NCBI RefSeq assembly: GCF_041102575.1
Contig: NZ_JBGCUE010000003.1
Location: 274,884-338,883, forward strand
DNA length: 64,000 nt
Direction: 5' to 3'
Origin: Tenuifilum sp. 4138str
GTDB taxonomy: Bacteria > Bacteroidota > Bacteroidia > Bacteroidales > Tenuifilaceae
Every line of letters starts with the position of its first letter. Positions within the stretch are counted from its first letter, which is position 1. Below the pieces are notes generated by a model, which did no database searches, had not been told where the DNA came from, and worked only from the letters and a program-made list of their open reading frames with translations. This document shows positions 33,965-43,132 of this stretch, one piece after another. Position numbers and translations under genes: made by a program.

Positions 33965-35548
33965 TTAGTAACCATCATTTTGTTTTAGTTTATTCCCCGA
34001 AAGTGTAATTTCTGTCTGGGGTATTGGCAACAAGCCCTTAGTTGCAGAGCTGAATGTTTCATCCAGAGGACTTGCACCTGCTGCTGCGTTAATCATTGTT
34101 TCAGCATAGGTTAAACCCCTACGGAGCAAATCCCAGTAACGGAGCCCTTCGCCAGCAAATTCAACCCTGCGCTCATGGTATATGAGGTCAAGACCAGCCA
34201 GATCGTTTGTTAGAGTAGGTGCAACGTGTGCATCGCCAAAAGCCCGTTTACGAACACGGCTATAGTAGTCCTGTGCTTTACCAAGATTGTTGTCGAGGTA
34301 TAGTTCAGCACCCATAAGCAGTACATCGGCAAAACGGATTACGGGACGGTTATAAGGCCAGTTCAAGGCATCGTTAGTGGCGGGCCTGTCAGCCTTACGA
34401 GGGTAGAACTTTTTGAATGCATACCCGGTATGCTGGTAGCAGTTTTCAGGCTTGTAAACCAAACTTTCGGCTGCAGCATCAAGTATTGATACTGAGTAAC
34501 GCGAATCACCTGGTTCGAACTCATCAGCAAGTGATTGGCTGGCAGGCTGAAAACTCCAACCGGACTCGTAAATGGGATCTTCAACACCGCGGAAACCAGT
34601 CATTACAACAGCCCAGTTCCCTTCGGTACCGTTACGCCATCCCCAGTCGCCCCAGTCAGCCTTTTGGGTGTGCTGGATCTCAAAAATCGATTCATTGTTA
34701 TTCTCGTTTGCTACACCCCAAAGATCTGCATAGTTTGCAACTAGATCGTGTCCACTATTTGCAACAATGTCGTCAATAATGGTTTCAATGTCGGTTTCTG
34801 TAAAGGTTTTATCATCGGCTTTTAAGTCGGTTGTGATATTTAGAACACCTTTACCATAACCTTTGTGGAACAGGTAAACCCTTGCCAGCAATGCACCAGC
34901 AGCCCACTTTGATGCTCTGCCTTTCTCGGCAGCAGTAATAGTAGCAGGTAGGTTTTGGTAAGCATAGTATAAATCGCTGGCAATTTGATTGTAAACATCA
35001 GCAGGATCTGCAGCAGATTGTTGATACTCCGATGGCGCAAGGGGCTTAAGGATTAGAGGAACATTTCCGTAGAACTGAACCAGTTCAAAATAGAAATAAC
35101 CCCTTAGAAAACGAGCCTCAGCAGTAAGGCGGGTTTTTAAACCCTCGGTTTTGAAATCAACCCCATCTACCTTTGAAAGGAACAGATTTGCTCTGTAAAT
35201 GCCTGAAAATCTATCTTTCCAAATACCTAGAGGTTCCTCGTCAGTAACAAAATTTGAGAGTTTACCCATACGAACTAAGCCGGGACGGTCGCCTGGGCCT
35301 GATCCCCCTGCAAAAGCATCGTCCGAAAGGATATTACATACAAGATCCCATGGGTGGTAGCCACCACCTGTTTGCCATTGCAAAACATCGTAGATTGAAA
35401 CAACTGCTTCAAAAGCGTCTTTCTCGGTTTTATAGAAGTTATCCTCAACCCTGTCAGTTAGAGGTTGTAACTCCAGAAAATCCTTTGTACAGGCAACAAT
35501 TCCAAGTGCCATGAAAAGGATTATTGATATATTTTTAATTTTTCTCAT
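33965..35548 (-). CDS. susD: SusD/RagB family glycan-binding lipoprotein
   Basis: A 527-residue SusD-type outer-membrane lipoprotein: signal MRKIKNISIILFMALGIVAC, then TKDFLELQPLTDRVEDNFYK, the classic opening. The N-terminal TPR scaffold (about 70-240) and the C-terminal RagB/SusD domain (WPYNRPVIRFADVLLMGAEL, YWDLLRRG) are clear. It forms the lid of the SusC porin and holds oligosaccharide at the surface. The start at 35548 matches the context of the susC start; an ATG two codons upstream (35554) is possible. Second gene of the locus. Confidence 0.96.
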   Translation of the reverse strand: MRKIKNISIILFMALGIVACTKDFLELQPLTDRVEDNFYKTEKDAFEAVVSIYDVLQWQTGGGYHPWDLVCNILSDDAFAGGSGPGDRPGLVRMGKLSNFVTDEEPLGIWKDRFSGIYRANLFLSKVDGVDFKTEGLKTRLTAEARFLRGYFYFELVQFYGNVPLILKPLAPSEYQQSAADPADVYNQIASDLYYAYQNLPATITAAEKGRASKWAAGALLARVYLFHKGYGKGVLNITTDLKADDKTFTETDIETIIDDIVANSGHDLVANYADLWGVANENNNESIFEIQHTQKADWGDWGWRNGTEGNWAVVMTGFRGVEDPIYESGWSFQPASQSLADEFEPGDSRYSVSILDAAAESLVYKPENCYQHTGYAFKKFYPRKADRPATNDALNWPYNRPVIRFADVLLMGAELYLDNNLGKAQDYYSRVRKRAFGDAHVAPTLTNDLAGLDLIYHERRVEFAGEGLRYWDLLRRGLTYAETMINAAAGASPLDETFSSATKGLLPIPQTEITLSGNKLKQNDGY

Positions 35549-35568
35549 ACTCATTGTACCGGTTTAGG

Positions 35569-38500
35569 TTAGAAACTCAGGTTTACTCCAAACATGAAAG
35601 TTCTTGGCTGTGGGTAGATATTTCGGTCGATTCCAACGTCAAGGGCCCACTTTGCGCCAATTTCGGGATCAAAACCTGAATACTTGGTGAATGTTAATAG
35701 GTTAACCGCAGTGGCATAAATACGCAGCTTTGAGATTTTTACCTTTTGGCTGAACTTTTGAGGAAGTGTGTAGCCCAGGGTTATGTTCTTCAGGCGGAGG
35801 AACGAACCGTCCTCAATATAGAAATCGGAAACTCTGAAGTAGTTCTGGTTGGGGTCATCAATGGTTAAGCGTGGGTGTGAATTGCTTGTGCCTTCGCCGG
35901 TCCAGCGTTCAAGAACTGAGGCATCCCAGTTCGACATGGGCAGGTCGTAACGGCGTGTTCCTTTGAAAATCTCCTGACCAAATGCACCATACCAGAACAT
36001 GTTAAAATCGAAATCCTTGTAGGTTAACCCTAAATTGATACCAAGCGTGAAGTCAGGGTAGGGGTTACCTATCATGGTACGGTCTTTATCGTCAATAGTA
36101 CCATCATCGTTTTTATCAACCCAAATCAGATCGCCAGGTTTAGCGTTGGGCTGAATTACTGTACCATCCGATGACTTATAGTTTTGAATTTGTTGCTCGT
36201 TTTGGAATACTCCCGCAGTTTTATAACCCCAGAAATAGGCTATTGGGTATCCTGTTTCCATTACGCAAATATTGTACATACCTACAGCAAGTCCTGCACC
36301 ATAAATTTTACCCTCGCTGTTGTTAATGGAAAGCACTTCGTTTTTGTTGTATGCACCCGATAGGTTAGCATTAATTCCTAAATCATTGATTAGGGTTTTG
36401 TAGCCCAGTTCAAACTCTATACCCTTGTTGCTTACTGAACCACCATTTACTGTGGGTGCAGCGTTACCAATATATCCGGGTATTGGTGCTACAACCAACA
36501 GGTCTTTAGTTTTCTTATTGTAAAGGTCGAGAGTAAAAGTTAGCTTATCGGAAAGGAAGCGGGCATCAACACCCACGTTGGTTTGCTCTGAGGTCTCCCA
36601 TTTTAGGTCAGGATTCGATATTCCTACAGGGTTTGAACCAAGGGTGATTACCTCATCGGTACCAAAAGTGTACTTGCTGCCTGAACCTATTAGCGAAGTG
36701 TACTTGAAAGCACCAATAGCTTCGTTACCATTTCGGCCCCAGCCAAAGCGTAGCTTTAGGAACGATAAAGGTGTAAAACCTTGCAGAAATTCTTCCTTGG
36801 ACATAACCCAGCCGGCTGAGAATGCAGGGAAGTATCCAAATCGATTATTTGAACCAAAGTTTGAGGAACCGTCGGCCCTTAATACTCCCTCGAATACATA
36901 TTTACCGTCAAAGTCGTAGTTTACACGGCCAAAGTATGAAAGCAAAGCGTGCTCATCGGCACCACCCCATGAGCGGTAGCTGTCTTCGTCGGTACCGTTA
37001 TTAATCCAAGCATGCTCAAAATCATTAAAAATTAGGTCGTTTTTCTTACCTCCAATATACTCATGGTAGTATTTATTTGCGGTCATACCTACCATGGCAG
37101 CAAAGTTATGTTGGCCAATGGTGTTGTTGTAGGTAAGAGTGTTCTCACTCTGCCAGGTGAACCATTTATTAACAGTACCGGAGGCTTCCGATGTGGTGGC
37201 TTTTACAATATCGCTAAGGAAGTATACCGGAACAAATGTACGGCTTGAACCGTTAGCGTAATCAATGCTAAAATTGGTCTTTGCCTTTAATCCCTTAATA
37301 ATTTCCAGTTCACCCCAAACGTTTCCTACCAGTTTGTTTTCAGTGTAGTTTGAGTTAAGAAAGCTAAGGTAAGCAACGGGGTTAACAACTTCCTGTGTGG
37401 CATAGTTTGAAATGCCCCATGTTCCATCGGGGTTTTTTACTGGGGTTATGGGATCCATATTTACAGCCTTAGCTAGCGGGCCACCAAATTCGGCGTTGGG
37501 GTCAATACCACGAGTTACCTTATTGGTATATGCCAGGTTGTTACCCATGCTGAACTTGCCAATCTTATGGGTTGAGTTTAGACGATAGGTGTAGCGTTCG
37601 TAGTTCGATTTACCCTTGGCAACTATACCATCCTGGTAAGTGTAGGAGAGCGATGAAAGGAAGGTTGAATTTTCGTTACCTCCGCTAACCGAGAACTGGT
37701 GGTTGTATGTTGGAGCATTCTTGTAAAAAATTTCATCCTGCCAATCGGTGCCGGTACCTAATGAATCAATAGCTGCCATATTAGGAAATGGAATGGCTTT
37801 GTTATCATTGGCATAACTTTCGTTCATGATAATTGCGTACTCCTTGGCATTGAGTAACGACACCTTACGCCATGCGTTCTGGTAGCCCATGGAGTAATCG
37901 TAGTTAACGGAGAACTTACCTTTCTGACCCTGTTTGGTTGTGATAAGAACAACACCGTTTGCACCACGTGCACCATAAATAGCCGATGCTGACGCATCCT
38001 TAAGTATTTCAATCGATTGGATATCGTTTGGGTTTAAGTAGTCAATTCCACCAACTGGCATACCATCTACAATGTATAAGGGGTCGGATGTGCCGTTGGT
38101 GCCTACGCCGCGGATGCGAACCGTGAACCCTTCACCCGGTTGCCCTGAGTTGGCTATTACCTGTACACCAGCAGTTCTACCCTGAAGAACTTGCTCAACT
38201 CGTGTAGGCGCAGCCTTCTCAATATCCTCGCTCGATACTTTTGATACCGACGACGACACTAAGCTTTTCTTTTGTACACCGTAACCAACCACAATGAGCT
38301 CCTCAATCATTTGGGTTGATTCCTGAAGTACAACATCAATTTGAGTTCTACCGCCTACGGGAACAGTTTGGGTTTGCATTCCCACAAACGAGAACTCTAA
38401 CGTTTGGTTTGGCAGTACACTTATGGTGTACTTACCATTTGCGTCTGTTATAGCACCCTTTGTAGGGTTTTCCTTTACCACGATGGTAACCCCTGGTAGA

Positions 38501-38604
38501 GTTGTGCCATCGCTCGATGTGACAGTACCGCTCACATTAATTTCCTGTGCGAGCAGGCTACCGCACCAAAGGATTAAACTAATAACTCCGAAGATTTTTT
38601 TCAT
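35569..38604 (-). CDS. susC: SusC/RagA family TonB-dependent outer-membrane transporter
   Basis: The 1011-residue transporter has a signal peptide (1-19), a carboxypeptidase-regulatory-like domain (about 22-95; VSGTVTSSDGTTLPGVTIVV), a TonB-box-like EELIVVGYG, the plug (about 115-230; DASASAIYGARGANGVVLIT) and a 22-strand barrel to the C-terminus (QPRTFMFGVNLSF). It imports oligosaccharides with TonB energy. First gene of the locus. The ATG at 38604 is preferred over an upstream TTG. A LacI-type palindrome lies about 120 bases upstream. Confidence 0.97.
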   Translation of the reverse strand: MKKIFGVISLILWCGSLLAQEINVSGTVTSSDGTTLPGVTIVVKENPTKGAITDANGKYTISVLPNQTLEFSFVGMQTQTVPVGGRTQIDVVLQESTQMIEELIVVGYGVQKKSLVSSSVSKVSSEDIEKAAPTRVEQVLQGRTAGVQVIANSGQPGEGFTVRIRGVGTNGTSDPLYIVDGMPVGGIDYLNPNDIQSIEILKDASASAIYGARGANGVVLITTKQGQKGKFSVNYDYSMGYQNAWRKVSLLNAKEYAIIMNESYANDNKAIPFPNMAAIDSLGTGTDWQDEIFYKNAPTYNHQFSVSGGNENSTFLSSLSYTYQDGIVAKGKSNYERYTYRLNSTHKIGKFSMGNNLAYTNKVTRGIDPNAEFGGPLAKAVNMDPITPVKNPDGTWGISNYATQEVVNPVAYLSFLNSNYTENKLVGNVWGELEIIKGLKAKTNFSIDYANGSSRTFVPVYFLSDIVKATTSEASGTVNKWFTWQSENTLTYNNTIGQHNFAAMVGMTANKYYHEYIGGKKNDLIFNDFEHAWINNGTDEDSYRSWGGADEHALLSYFGRVNYDFDGKYVFEGVLRADGSSNFGSNNRFGYFPAFSAGWVMSKEEFLQGFTPLSFLKLRFGWGRNGNEAIGAFKYTSLIGSGSKYTFGTDEVITLGSNPVGISNPDLKWETSEQTNVGVDARFLSDKLTFTLDLYNKKTKDLLVVAPIPGYIGNAAPTVNGGSVSNKGIEFELGYKTLINDLGINANLSGAYNKNEVLSINNSEGKIYGAGLAVGMYNICVMETGYPIAYFWGYKTAGVFQNEQQIQNYKSSDGTVIQPNAKPGDLIWVDKNDDGTIDDKDRTMIGNPYPDFTLGINLGLTYKDFDFNMFWYGAFGQEIFKGTRRYDLPMSNWDASVLERWTGEGTSNSHPRLTIDDPNQNYFRVSDFYIEDGSFLRLKNITLGYTLPQKFSQKVKISKLRIYATAVNLLTFTKYSGFDPEIGAKWALDVGIDRNIYPQPRTFMFGVNLSF

Positions 38605-38721
38605 ACTCAATTAGGTTTAGAAATTGGTTTTCGGTGTGCAAGCTAAATTCTTTTAAAAGCCATTTCAACTTTTTTGGGGCTTCATGGATTGCACAACCCA
38701 ATTTCAACACTTTCTCATCAT

Positions 38722-38755
38722 TCGAAAACGTTTTCGATAAGCTACAACAAAAGTA
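38722..38755 (-). promoter_or_regulatory. LacI-type operator beside a possible susC promoter
   Basis: TCGAAAACGTTTTCGA at 38722-38737 is a perfect 16-bp palindrome with the central CG and A/T flanks typical of LacI/GalR-family operators. Just upstream on the minus strand is TACTTTTG (38755-38748), a fit to the Bacteroidota -7 box, which would place the operator at the start of transcription. No good -33 box is seen. No LacI-family gene is in the window. Confidence 0.55.
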
Positions 38756-38923
38756 CATCAAAATACGGCCTTGATCGTGTTAATAAATTCACATACAGTG
38801 TGTTAAATAAATTACTTTTTTGATTTTTGAGTACAATTTTGAAACAATTTGAAGGAAATTTGCATAATAGTTGTTTAAGGGTTGATGTGGTATTAATTTT
38901 GGCATAAGAATCAAGGGGGTGGA

Positions 38924-39526
38924 ATGAAAAGATTTGTAGGTACTGTCTTGGTAGCTTTTCTGGTTGCTGTTGCAGTTAAGGATGTTGGCGCACAGGCCAC
39001 ATCCGCTGATAGCCTTATTTTATACCCTACAATCATTCTCGATGGCGAGTATGTACCCCATATCAAGATTGAAGATGTTCTTAAGGTAGGTAAACGCCGT
39101 TTCAAGAGCCGAAGAGAAATGAGCCAGTACTACAGAATGATATACAACCTTAAGAAAACATATCCCTACGCTCAAATTGCAAAGTATAAGTTGCTAGAAA
39201 TTAATGAGAATTTGAAGACCCTTAAAACTGACCGAGAGATAAAGGAATATATTAACAGGGCCGAAAAGGAACTCCGAAATCAGTTTGAGAAGGATTTGAC
39301 AAAGCTTACCATATCGCAGGGGAAAATGTTAATTAAGCTCATCGATAGGGAAACCGGGCGTACTTCATATGAGCTTGTAAAGGAGTTAAAGGGAGGTTTT
39401 TCTGCCACGTTCTGGCAGGGCATTGCCCGCCTTTTTGGGTCGAATCTCAAAACCAAGTTCGACCCGCAAGGCGAGGATAAGATTCTCAATGAGTTAGTCT
39501 TCCTTTACGAGCAGGGGCTGATATGA
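38924..39526 (+). CDS. DUF4294 family exported protein
   Basis: The 200-residue protein has a signal peptide (1-24, ending DVGAQ) and a DUF4294 domain (about 38-190) marked by ILDGEYVPHIKIEDV and YYRMIYNLKKTYPYAQIAK. The family is confined to Bacteroidota and has no known role. The domain is strongly helical and charged. It is divergent from susC across 319 bases and converges with the lipoprotein gene at 39531, four bases apart. Likely periplasmic. Confidence 0.9.
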   Translation: MKRFVGTVLVAFLVAVAVKDVGAQATSADSLILYPTIILDGEYVPHIKIEDVLKVGKRRFKSRREMSQYYRMIYNLKKTYPYAQIAKYKLLEINENLKTLKTDREIKEYINRAEKELRNQFEKDLTKLTISQGKMLIKLIDRETGRTSYELVKELKGGFSATFWQGIARLFGSNLKTKFDPQGEDKILNELVFLYEQGLI

Positions 39527-39530
39527 AAGC

Positions 39531-39991
39531 TTACTTTTTGATCAGGAAGGAGTAGTCAACATTATCAACATCAACATACTTTCCGTTAATGGCAATTGAA
39601 TCGAGTGGGTAGGCTGTGCAGCAGCCATCGCTACTCTTTACGTATCGTACCAGTATGGTATCGGTATCGTATTGGTTAAGGTATAGGTAAAACGTGTTGA
39701 GCTGCTCAAAGGGTTGTAGAATACCAATATTAGTTTGTATTATATCGTTTTGGCCAACTGGTCCAACATAATAGATGTTGGCGTATTTTTTTGTTGCACC
39801 ATCAAAGTAGTAGATTTTTATGGTATCCCTGTGGTAAAACCCTTCAGTTATTAAATTTTGGAGCGTTGTTTTATCAACAACCTTAAGCCAAAGTGGCGAT
39901 GGTGGATTAACACAATCAACATCGCATCGGTTAAGGCAGCTGTAGTTAAACATTGTAACTATAATGGCTGCCAGGAGTGCAAGTTTTTCAT
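39531..39991 (-). CDS. Lipoprotein of unknown function, apparent one-base deletion at its start
   Basis: The main frame (39531 to about 39990) encodes a lipoprotein: residues reading KLALLAAIIVTMFNYSC form a signal with lipid Cys, and the mature part (about 125 residues) has several Cys but no known domain. The only well-placed ATG is at 39991, two bases after the elbB stop, but it is out of frame because the next run has five A rather than six. With one more A it would read MKKLALLAAIIV, a perfect start. So either the gene is frameshifted, or the homopolymer is misread, or translation begins at the in-frame ATG at 39953, which lacks a signal. Function unknown. Confidence 0.6.
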
Positions 39992-39993
39992 GG

Positions 39994-40650
39994 CTAAATC
40001 CATTTGAGTATTTCTGAAACAACAGCCTTGGCTCCATTCGATATGTCAACAATAGTGGCATCCAGCATATAGCAAGGTGTGGAAAACAGCATGTTTTTCT
40101 CATCCACAACAACCTGTGCATGGCCGGTTGGTTGGTGCTTGGCGCCCAACGATTCAATTGCTTGAGCTGTTGATGTATCTTTACCAATGGTTACAGTGGC
40201 ATTGCCAATAATTTTTGCAAGTAGCACGGGTGCTATGCACAGCGCTCCAATGGGTTTTTTAAGCTTATGCATCCCTTTTATTGCTGCTTCCACCTGAGGG
40301 TGTATGCTGCATTTTGGCCCATCAAAGGCCCAGGTGGAAAGGTTTTTGGCAACCCCAAAACCACCAGGAATAATGAGGGCATTAAAAAGTTCAGGGTTAA
40401 ACTCATTTAACGGTTTTATCTTGCCGCGGGCAATCCGAGCCGATTCAATCAGCACGTTTCTTTTTTCGTTCATCACGCTTCCGTCTATATGGTTTATCAC
40501 GTGATACTGGTTTATGTTTGGTGCAAAAATTTCGTATGTTGCACCATGTTTTGCTATGGCGTAAAGGGTCATTACTGCCTCATGGATTTCAGAGCCATCA
40601 AAAACTCCACTACCTGAAAGTATTACAGCAAATTTTTTATTGTTTCCCAT
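39994..40650 (-). CDS. elbB: ElbB-like DJ-1/PfpI superfamily protein (glyoxalase-type)
   Basis: The 218-residue protein matches ElbB (isoprenoid biosynthesis protein with amidotransferase-like domain). It opens MGNNKKFAVILSGSGVFDGS and has the DJ-1/PfpI nucleophile elbow in PIGALCIAPVLLAK with Cys near residue 138. Related E. coli ElbB shows glyoxalase-like activity; the in vivo role is unclear. The ATG at 40650 begins the conserved domain, and upstream extension of the frame lacks support. Its stop is two bases from the ATG of the lipoprotein gene, so the pair was probably coupled. Confidence 0.93.
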   Translation of the reverse strand: MGNNKKFAVILSGSGVFDGSEIHEAVMTLYAIAKHGATYEIFAPNINQYHVINHIDGSVMNEKRNVLIESARIARGKIKPLNEFNPELFNALIIPGGFGVAKNLSTWAFDGPKCSIHPQVEAAIKGMHKLKKPIGALCIAPVLLAKIIGNATVTIGKDTSTAQAIESLGAKHQPTGHAQVVVDEKNMLFSTPCYMLDATIVDISNGAKAVVSEILKWI

Positions 40651-40725
40651 TAGTGCAAACGTTTTAAATTTGCCAAACAAGATAGTTTGTTTTTTATTTA
40701 TACACAATACCTAAATGGGAACATC

Positions 40726-41683
40726 ATGGAAACTAAACGCACTTTTTTGGCAATAGATGTTAATCCTCACGATAATATCATTAACCTGCTTCAAGAGTTG
40801 AAGCGCAATCATAAAATCGATAGCATCAAATGGGTTGACCCGGCTATAATGCATCTTACCATTTTCTTTTTAGGCGATACCCCTTCCATTCAAATCCCAA
40901 GTATATGTGAAATGTGGCGTAATGGACAAAATTCAGGCTATTTTTTAGGTAGTTTGTTCTAATGGACATTTTTCAGGCTTTTTATTTTAATGTTTTTCGA
41001 AAGAAGCAAATAGTATTAATAGATTTGTATGTCAGGTAAGCAGAAACAGGCTCTGCTGGAGAGCAACCTGTCAGGAATATCCTGACCGACTGGAATGGTC
41101 ATAAAGGCTGACACTCGTCAGCCTTTATTTATTGACAATTCCAAGAGCAGATGCCTTCGAAAACTCATTTAATAGTTTTTTTTCAGCTTGACACTTAGCA
41201 AAAAAAGCAAATCTTCCATTCAAGGCTTTCAAATTCTCCAAAGTTCGATATTTATTGGAGTTAAACACTATGCCAGCCTGAAAAATGTCTATTAAGCCTG
41301 AAATGTTAAAAGCAACCATGCAAAAATTTGAACCGTTTAGCATAACCCTTAAAGGTATAGGTTATTTTGGCCGCCCATCGCCAAGGGTTATTTGGGTGGG
41401 AGTTGATTTCCCCAAGTTGCTTAATGAACTTAAACTTTCAGTTGATGAAGTTTTGAGCGAGTTTGACTTTAGCGATGATAAGGAAAAATTCAATCCGCAT
41501 CTTACCCTGGGCAGAGTAAAATTTATGCACAATTCCGATAAGTTGAATGCAGCAATTCAGCAATACCGAAATAAATCATTCCAGGTACAAGAGGTTAAGG
41601 AACTGGTGCTCTACGAAAGCATTTTAAAACCGCAAGGGCCAGAGTATAGAGCTATCCAGAAATTTGAGTTAAAGGGATGCTAG
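40726..41683 (+). pseudogene. thpR: RNA 2',3'-cyclic phosphodiesterase (ThpR), split by an insertion
   Basis: Two fragments form one 2H phosphoesterase. The first (40726-40915) carries METKRTFLAIDVNPHDN and the first HxT motif in MHLTIFFLGDT. The second (from 41307) carries PFSITLKGIGYFG, RVIWVGVDF and the second motif HLTLGRVKF. Removing 40916-41298 plus one copy of the 8-base duplication restores one frame of 188 codons plus stop. The enzyme family hydrolyses RNA 2',3'-cyclic phosphates. As it stands the gene stops within the insertion after 79 codons and is probably inactive. It overlaps the convergent glycosylphosphotransferase gene by four bases. Confidence 0.93.
40916..41298. mobile_element. 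383-bp insertion element with inverted ends and 8-bp target duplication
   Basis: The element begins GGCGTAATGGACA and ends in the inverse of GGCTTAATAGACA; about 24-bp imperfect terminal inverted repeats extend to TTCAGGCT. The target TGAAATGT is duplicated at 40908-40915 and 41299-41306. A second copy of the end sequence (TAATGGACATTTTTCAGGCT) lies inside at about 40961. Eight-base duplications with GGC ends fit IS1595-type elements, but no transposase is present, so this is a MITE-like derivative. Inside, 41103-41130 is a hairpin (AAGGCTGAC/GTCAGCCTT) next to the stop of a minus-strand frame of about 50 codons. Confidence 0.88.
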
Positions 41684-43086
41684 ACCCCCTTCCCCTTAAA
41701 AATGGTTAGTATGGTGTATATCATTATCTTAAAATCGATGTAAAGCGACATATTCTCTAGGTATAAAAGGTCGTACTTGAGCCGCTCTACCATTTGTTCG
41801 ATATTTTCGGCATAGCCATACTTTACTTGTCCCCACGATGTAATACCCGGCTTTACCTTTTGCAGATGAAGGTAATGGGGGGCAACTTTTACTAGCTGGT
41901 CTATATAGAATTGTCTTTCGGGGCGTGGCCCAACAATTGACATCTCGCCTTTGAGTACGTTTATGAAATTTGGAATCTCATCGAGCCGGGTTTTGCGCAT
42001 AAACCGACCTACGGGAGTTACTCTTGGGTCGGTTTGGTTTGATAGAGCGGGGCCGTTTGCCTCAGCATCAACATACATACTCCTGAACTTGTATATATGA
42101 AAAGGTTTACCGTGCTGTCCAATCCTTTCCTGTTTGAAAATAACAGGGCCCTTTGATGTCGTTTTTATTACAGCCATGAGTATAAGCGCAACTGGTGCTG
42201 AGAGCAAAAGACCCACAAGGGCTATAAAGTAGTCCAGCATTTCCTTTAGGTTTGCCTGCCAGGCAGGCATGGGCTCAAACGAGACATCTACCAGGGTAGT
42301 CCCAATAATACGATTCAGCTTTACTTTCCCCAGCAAAATATCGTACATGCTAGGTATTGCTTTGATGTTTACATTTAGCGGAACAAGTAGGTTTAGAACG
42401 GTTGTTAGCGTTTGTGGGCTTTCGTTGTCAATGGCAAGAATAACCTCTTCAATTCCGTATCTTGCTACAACTTCCGGTATGTTGTTTACACTTCCCAAAA
42501 TAAGCGATTGGTCAACCCTAACGCCATTGGGTAAATCGATAAAACCAATTATTCTGTATCCTTGCGATATTTTTTCCGAGTTAATATCGTTATAGGTTTG
42601 CAAGGCTTTTTTCCCACTGCCTACTATTATGGTTGGGTAGCCAATTTTTCTATTATGGATCCGGTGAATGGTTTGGGTTGTAATTACAAGTCGGGGTAAA
42701 TAGGTAAGCGCAAATACAAGCAGAAACATGGCAAGCAATATCTTGTAGTAGTTCTGGTATGCTACCACGTAATCGTCAATCAGCAGAACAAAGAAAAGCA
42801 CAACGGTTCCAATAATGGTAATAGTTAGCGAGGCTCCAAATTCTCTGAGTCTCGACTTTCGGTATGGGTCGTGGTAAAGCCCAACCAAGCCAAACATCGA
42901 AACCCAAAATAATGTGAAGAATACAAGCCCTAGGTAAAACTTATAGTCAGGGCTGAAACGAATGTCAATGCCAAAAAGGTTTGATTCAATTACCCTTTTA
43001 CGGTATAGATTGAATAACGTCCATGCAAGGGCGCTACCAGCTACATCGAAAAGCAAATATCGGAATGCCTGTTTTTTTTTGTTCAA
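41680..43086 (-). CDS. Polyprenyl glycosylphosphotransferase (exopolysaccharide initiation)
   Basis: The 468-residue membrane enzyme starts glycan synthesis by adding a sugar phosphate to undecaprenyl phosphate. Residues 1-140 hold four spans, about 145-270 a CoA-binding-like Rossmann domain (YPTIIVGSGKKAL), one more span near 285-308, and about 310-468 the bacterial sugar transferase domain with FKQERIGQHGKPFHIYKFRS, RKTRLDEIPNF and GEMSIVGPRPERQFYI. The plan is that of WcaJ/WbaP-like proteins. It lies beside a degenerate oxidoreductase-like gene rather than a full glycan cluster; the flippase at 8160 may share its pathway. Confidence 0.92.
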   Translation of the reverse strand: MNKKKQAFRYLLFDVAGSALAWTLFNLYRKRVIESNLFGIDIRFSPDYKFYLGLVFFTLFWVSMFGLVGLYHDPYRKSRLREFGASLTITIIGTVVLFFVLLIDDYVVAYQNYYKILLAMFLLVFALTYLPRLVITTQTIHRIHNRKIGYPTIIVGSGKKALQTYNDINSEKISQGYRIIGFIDLPNGVRVDQSLILGSVNNIPEVVARYGIEEVILAIDNESPQTLTTVLNLLVPLNVNIKAIPSMYDILLGKVKLNRIIGTTLVDVSFEPMPAWQANLKEMLDYFIALVGLLLSAPVALILMAVIKTTSKGPVIFKQERIGQHGKPFHIYKFRSMYVDAEANGPALSNQTDPRVTPVGRFMRKTRLDEIPNFINVLKGEMSIVGPRPERQFYIDQLVKVAPHYLHLQKVKPGITSWGQVKYGYAENIEQMVERLKYDLLYLENMSLYIDFKIMIYTILTIFKGKGV

Positions 43087-43132
43087 AGTCGCAACTTTTA
43101 TTCAATATAACTATGAAACTTTTAAAATATTG

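Noticed and set aside
40687..40962. Short gene of 91 codons, and a separate gene at 41285-41683
   Set aside because: Both are halves of thpR; the 8-bp target duplication and frame restoration show one interrupted gene.
41125..41343. Minus-strand gene of 72 codons
   Set aside because: The frame crosses the border of the insertion element into thpR, so its N-terminal part is antisense to thpR and cannot be an ancestral gene.
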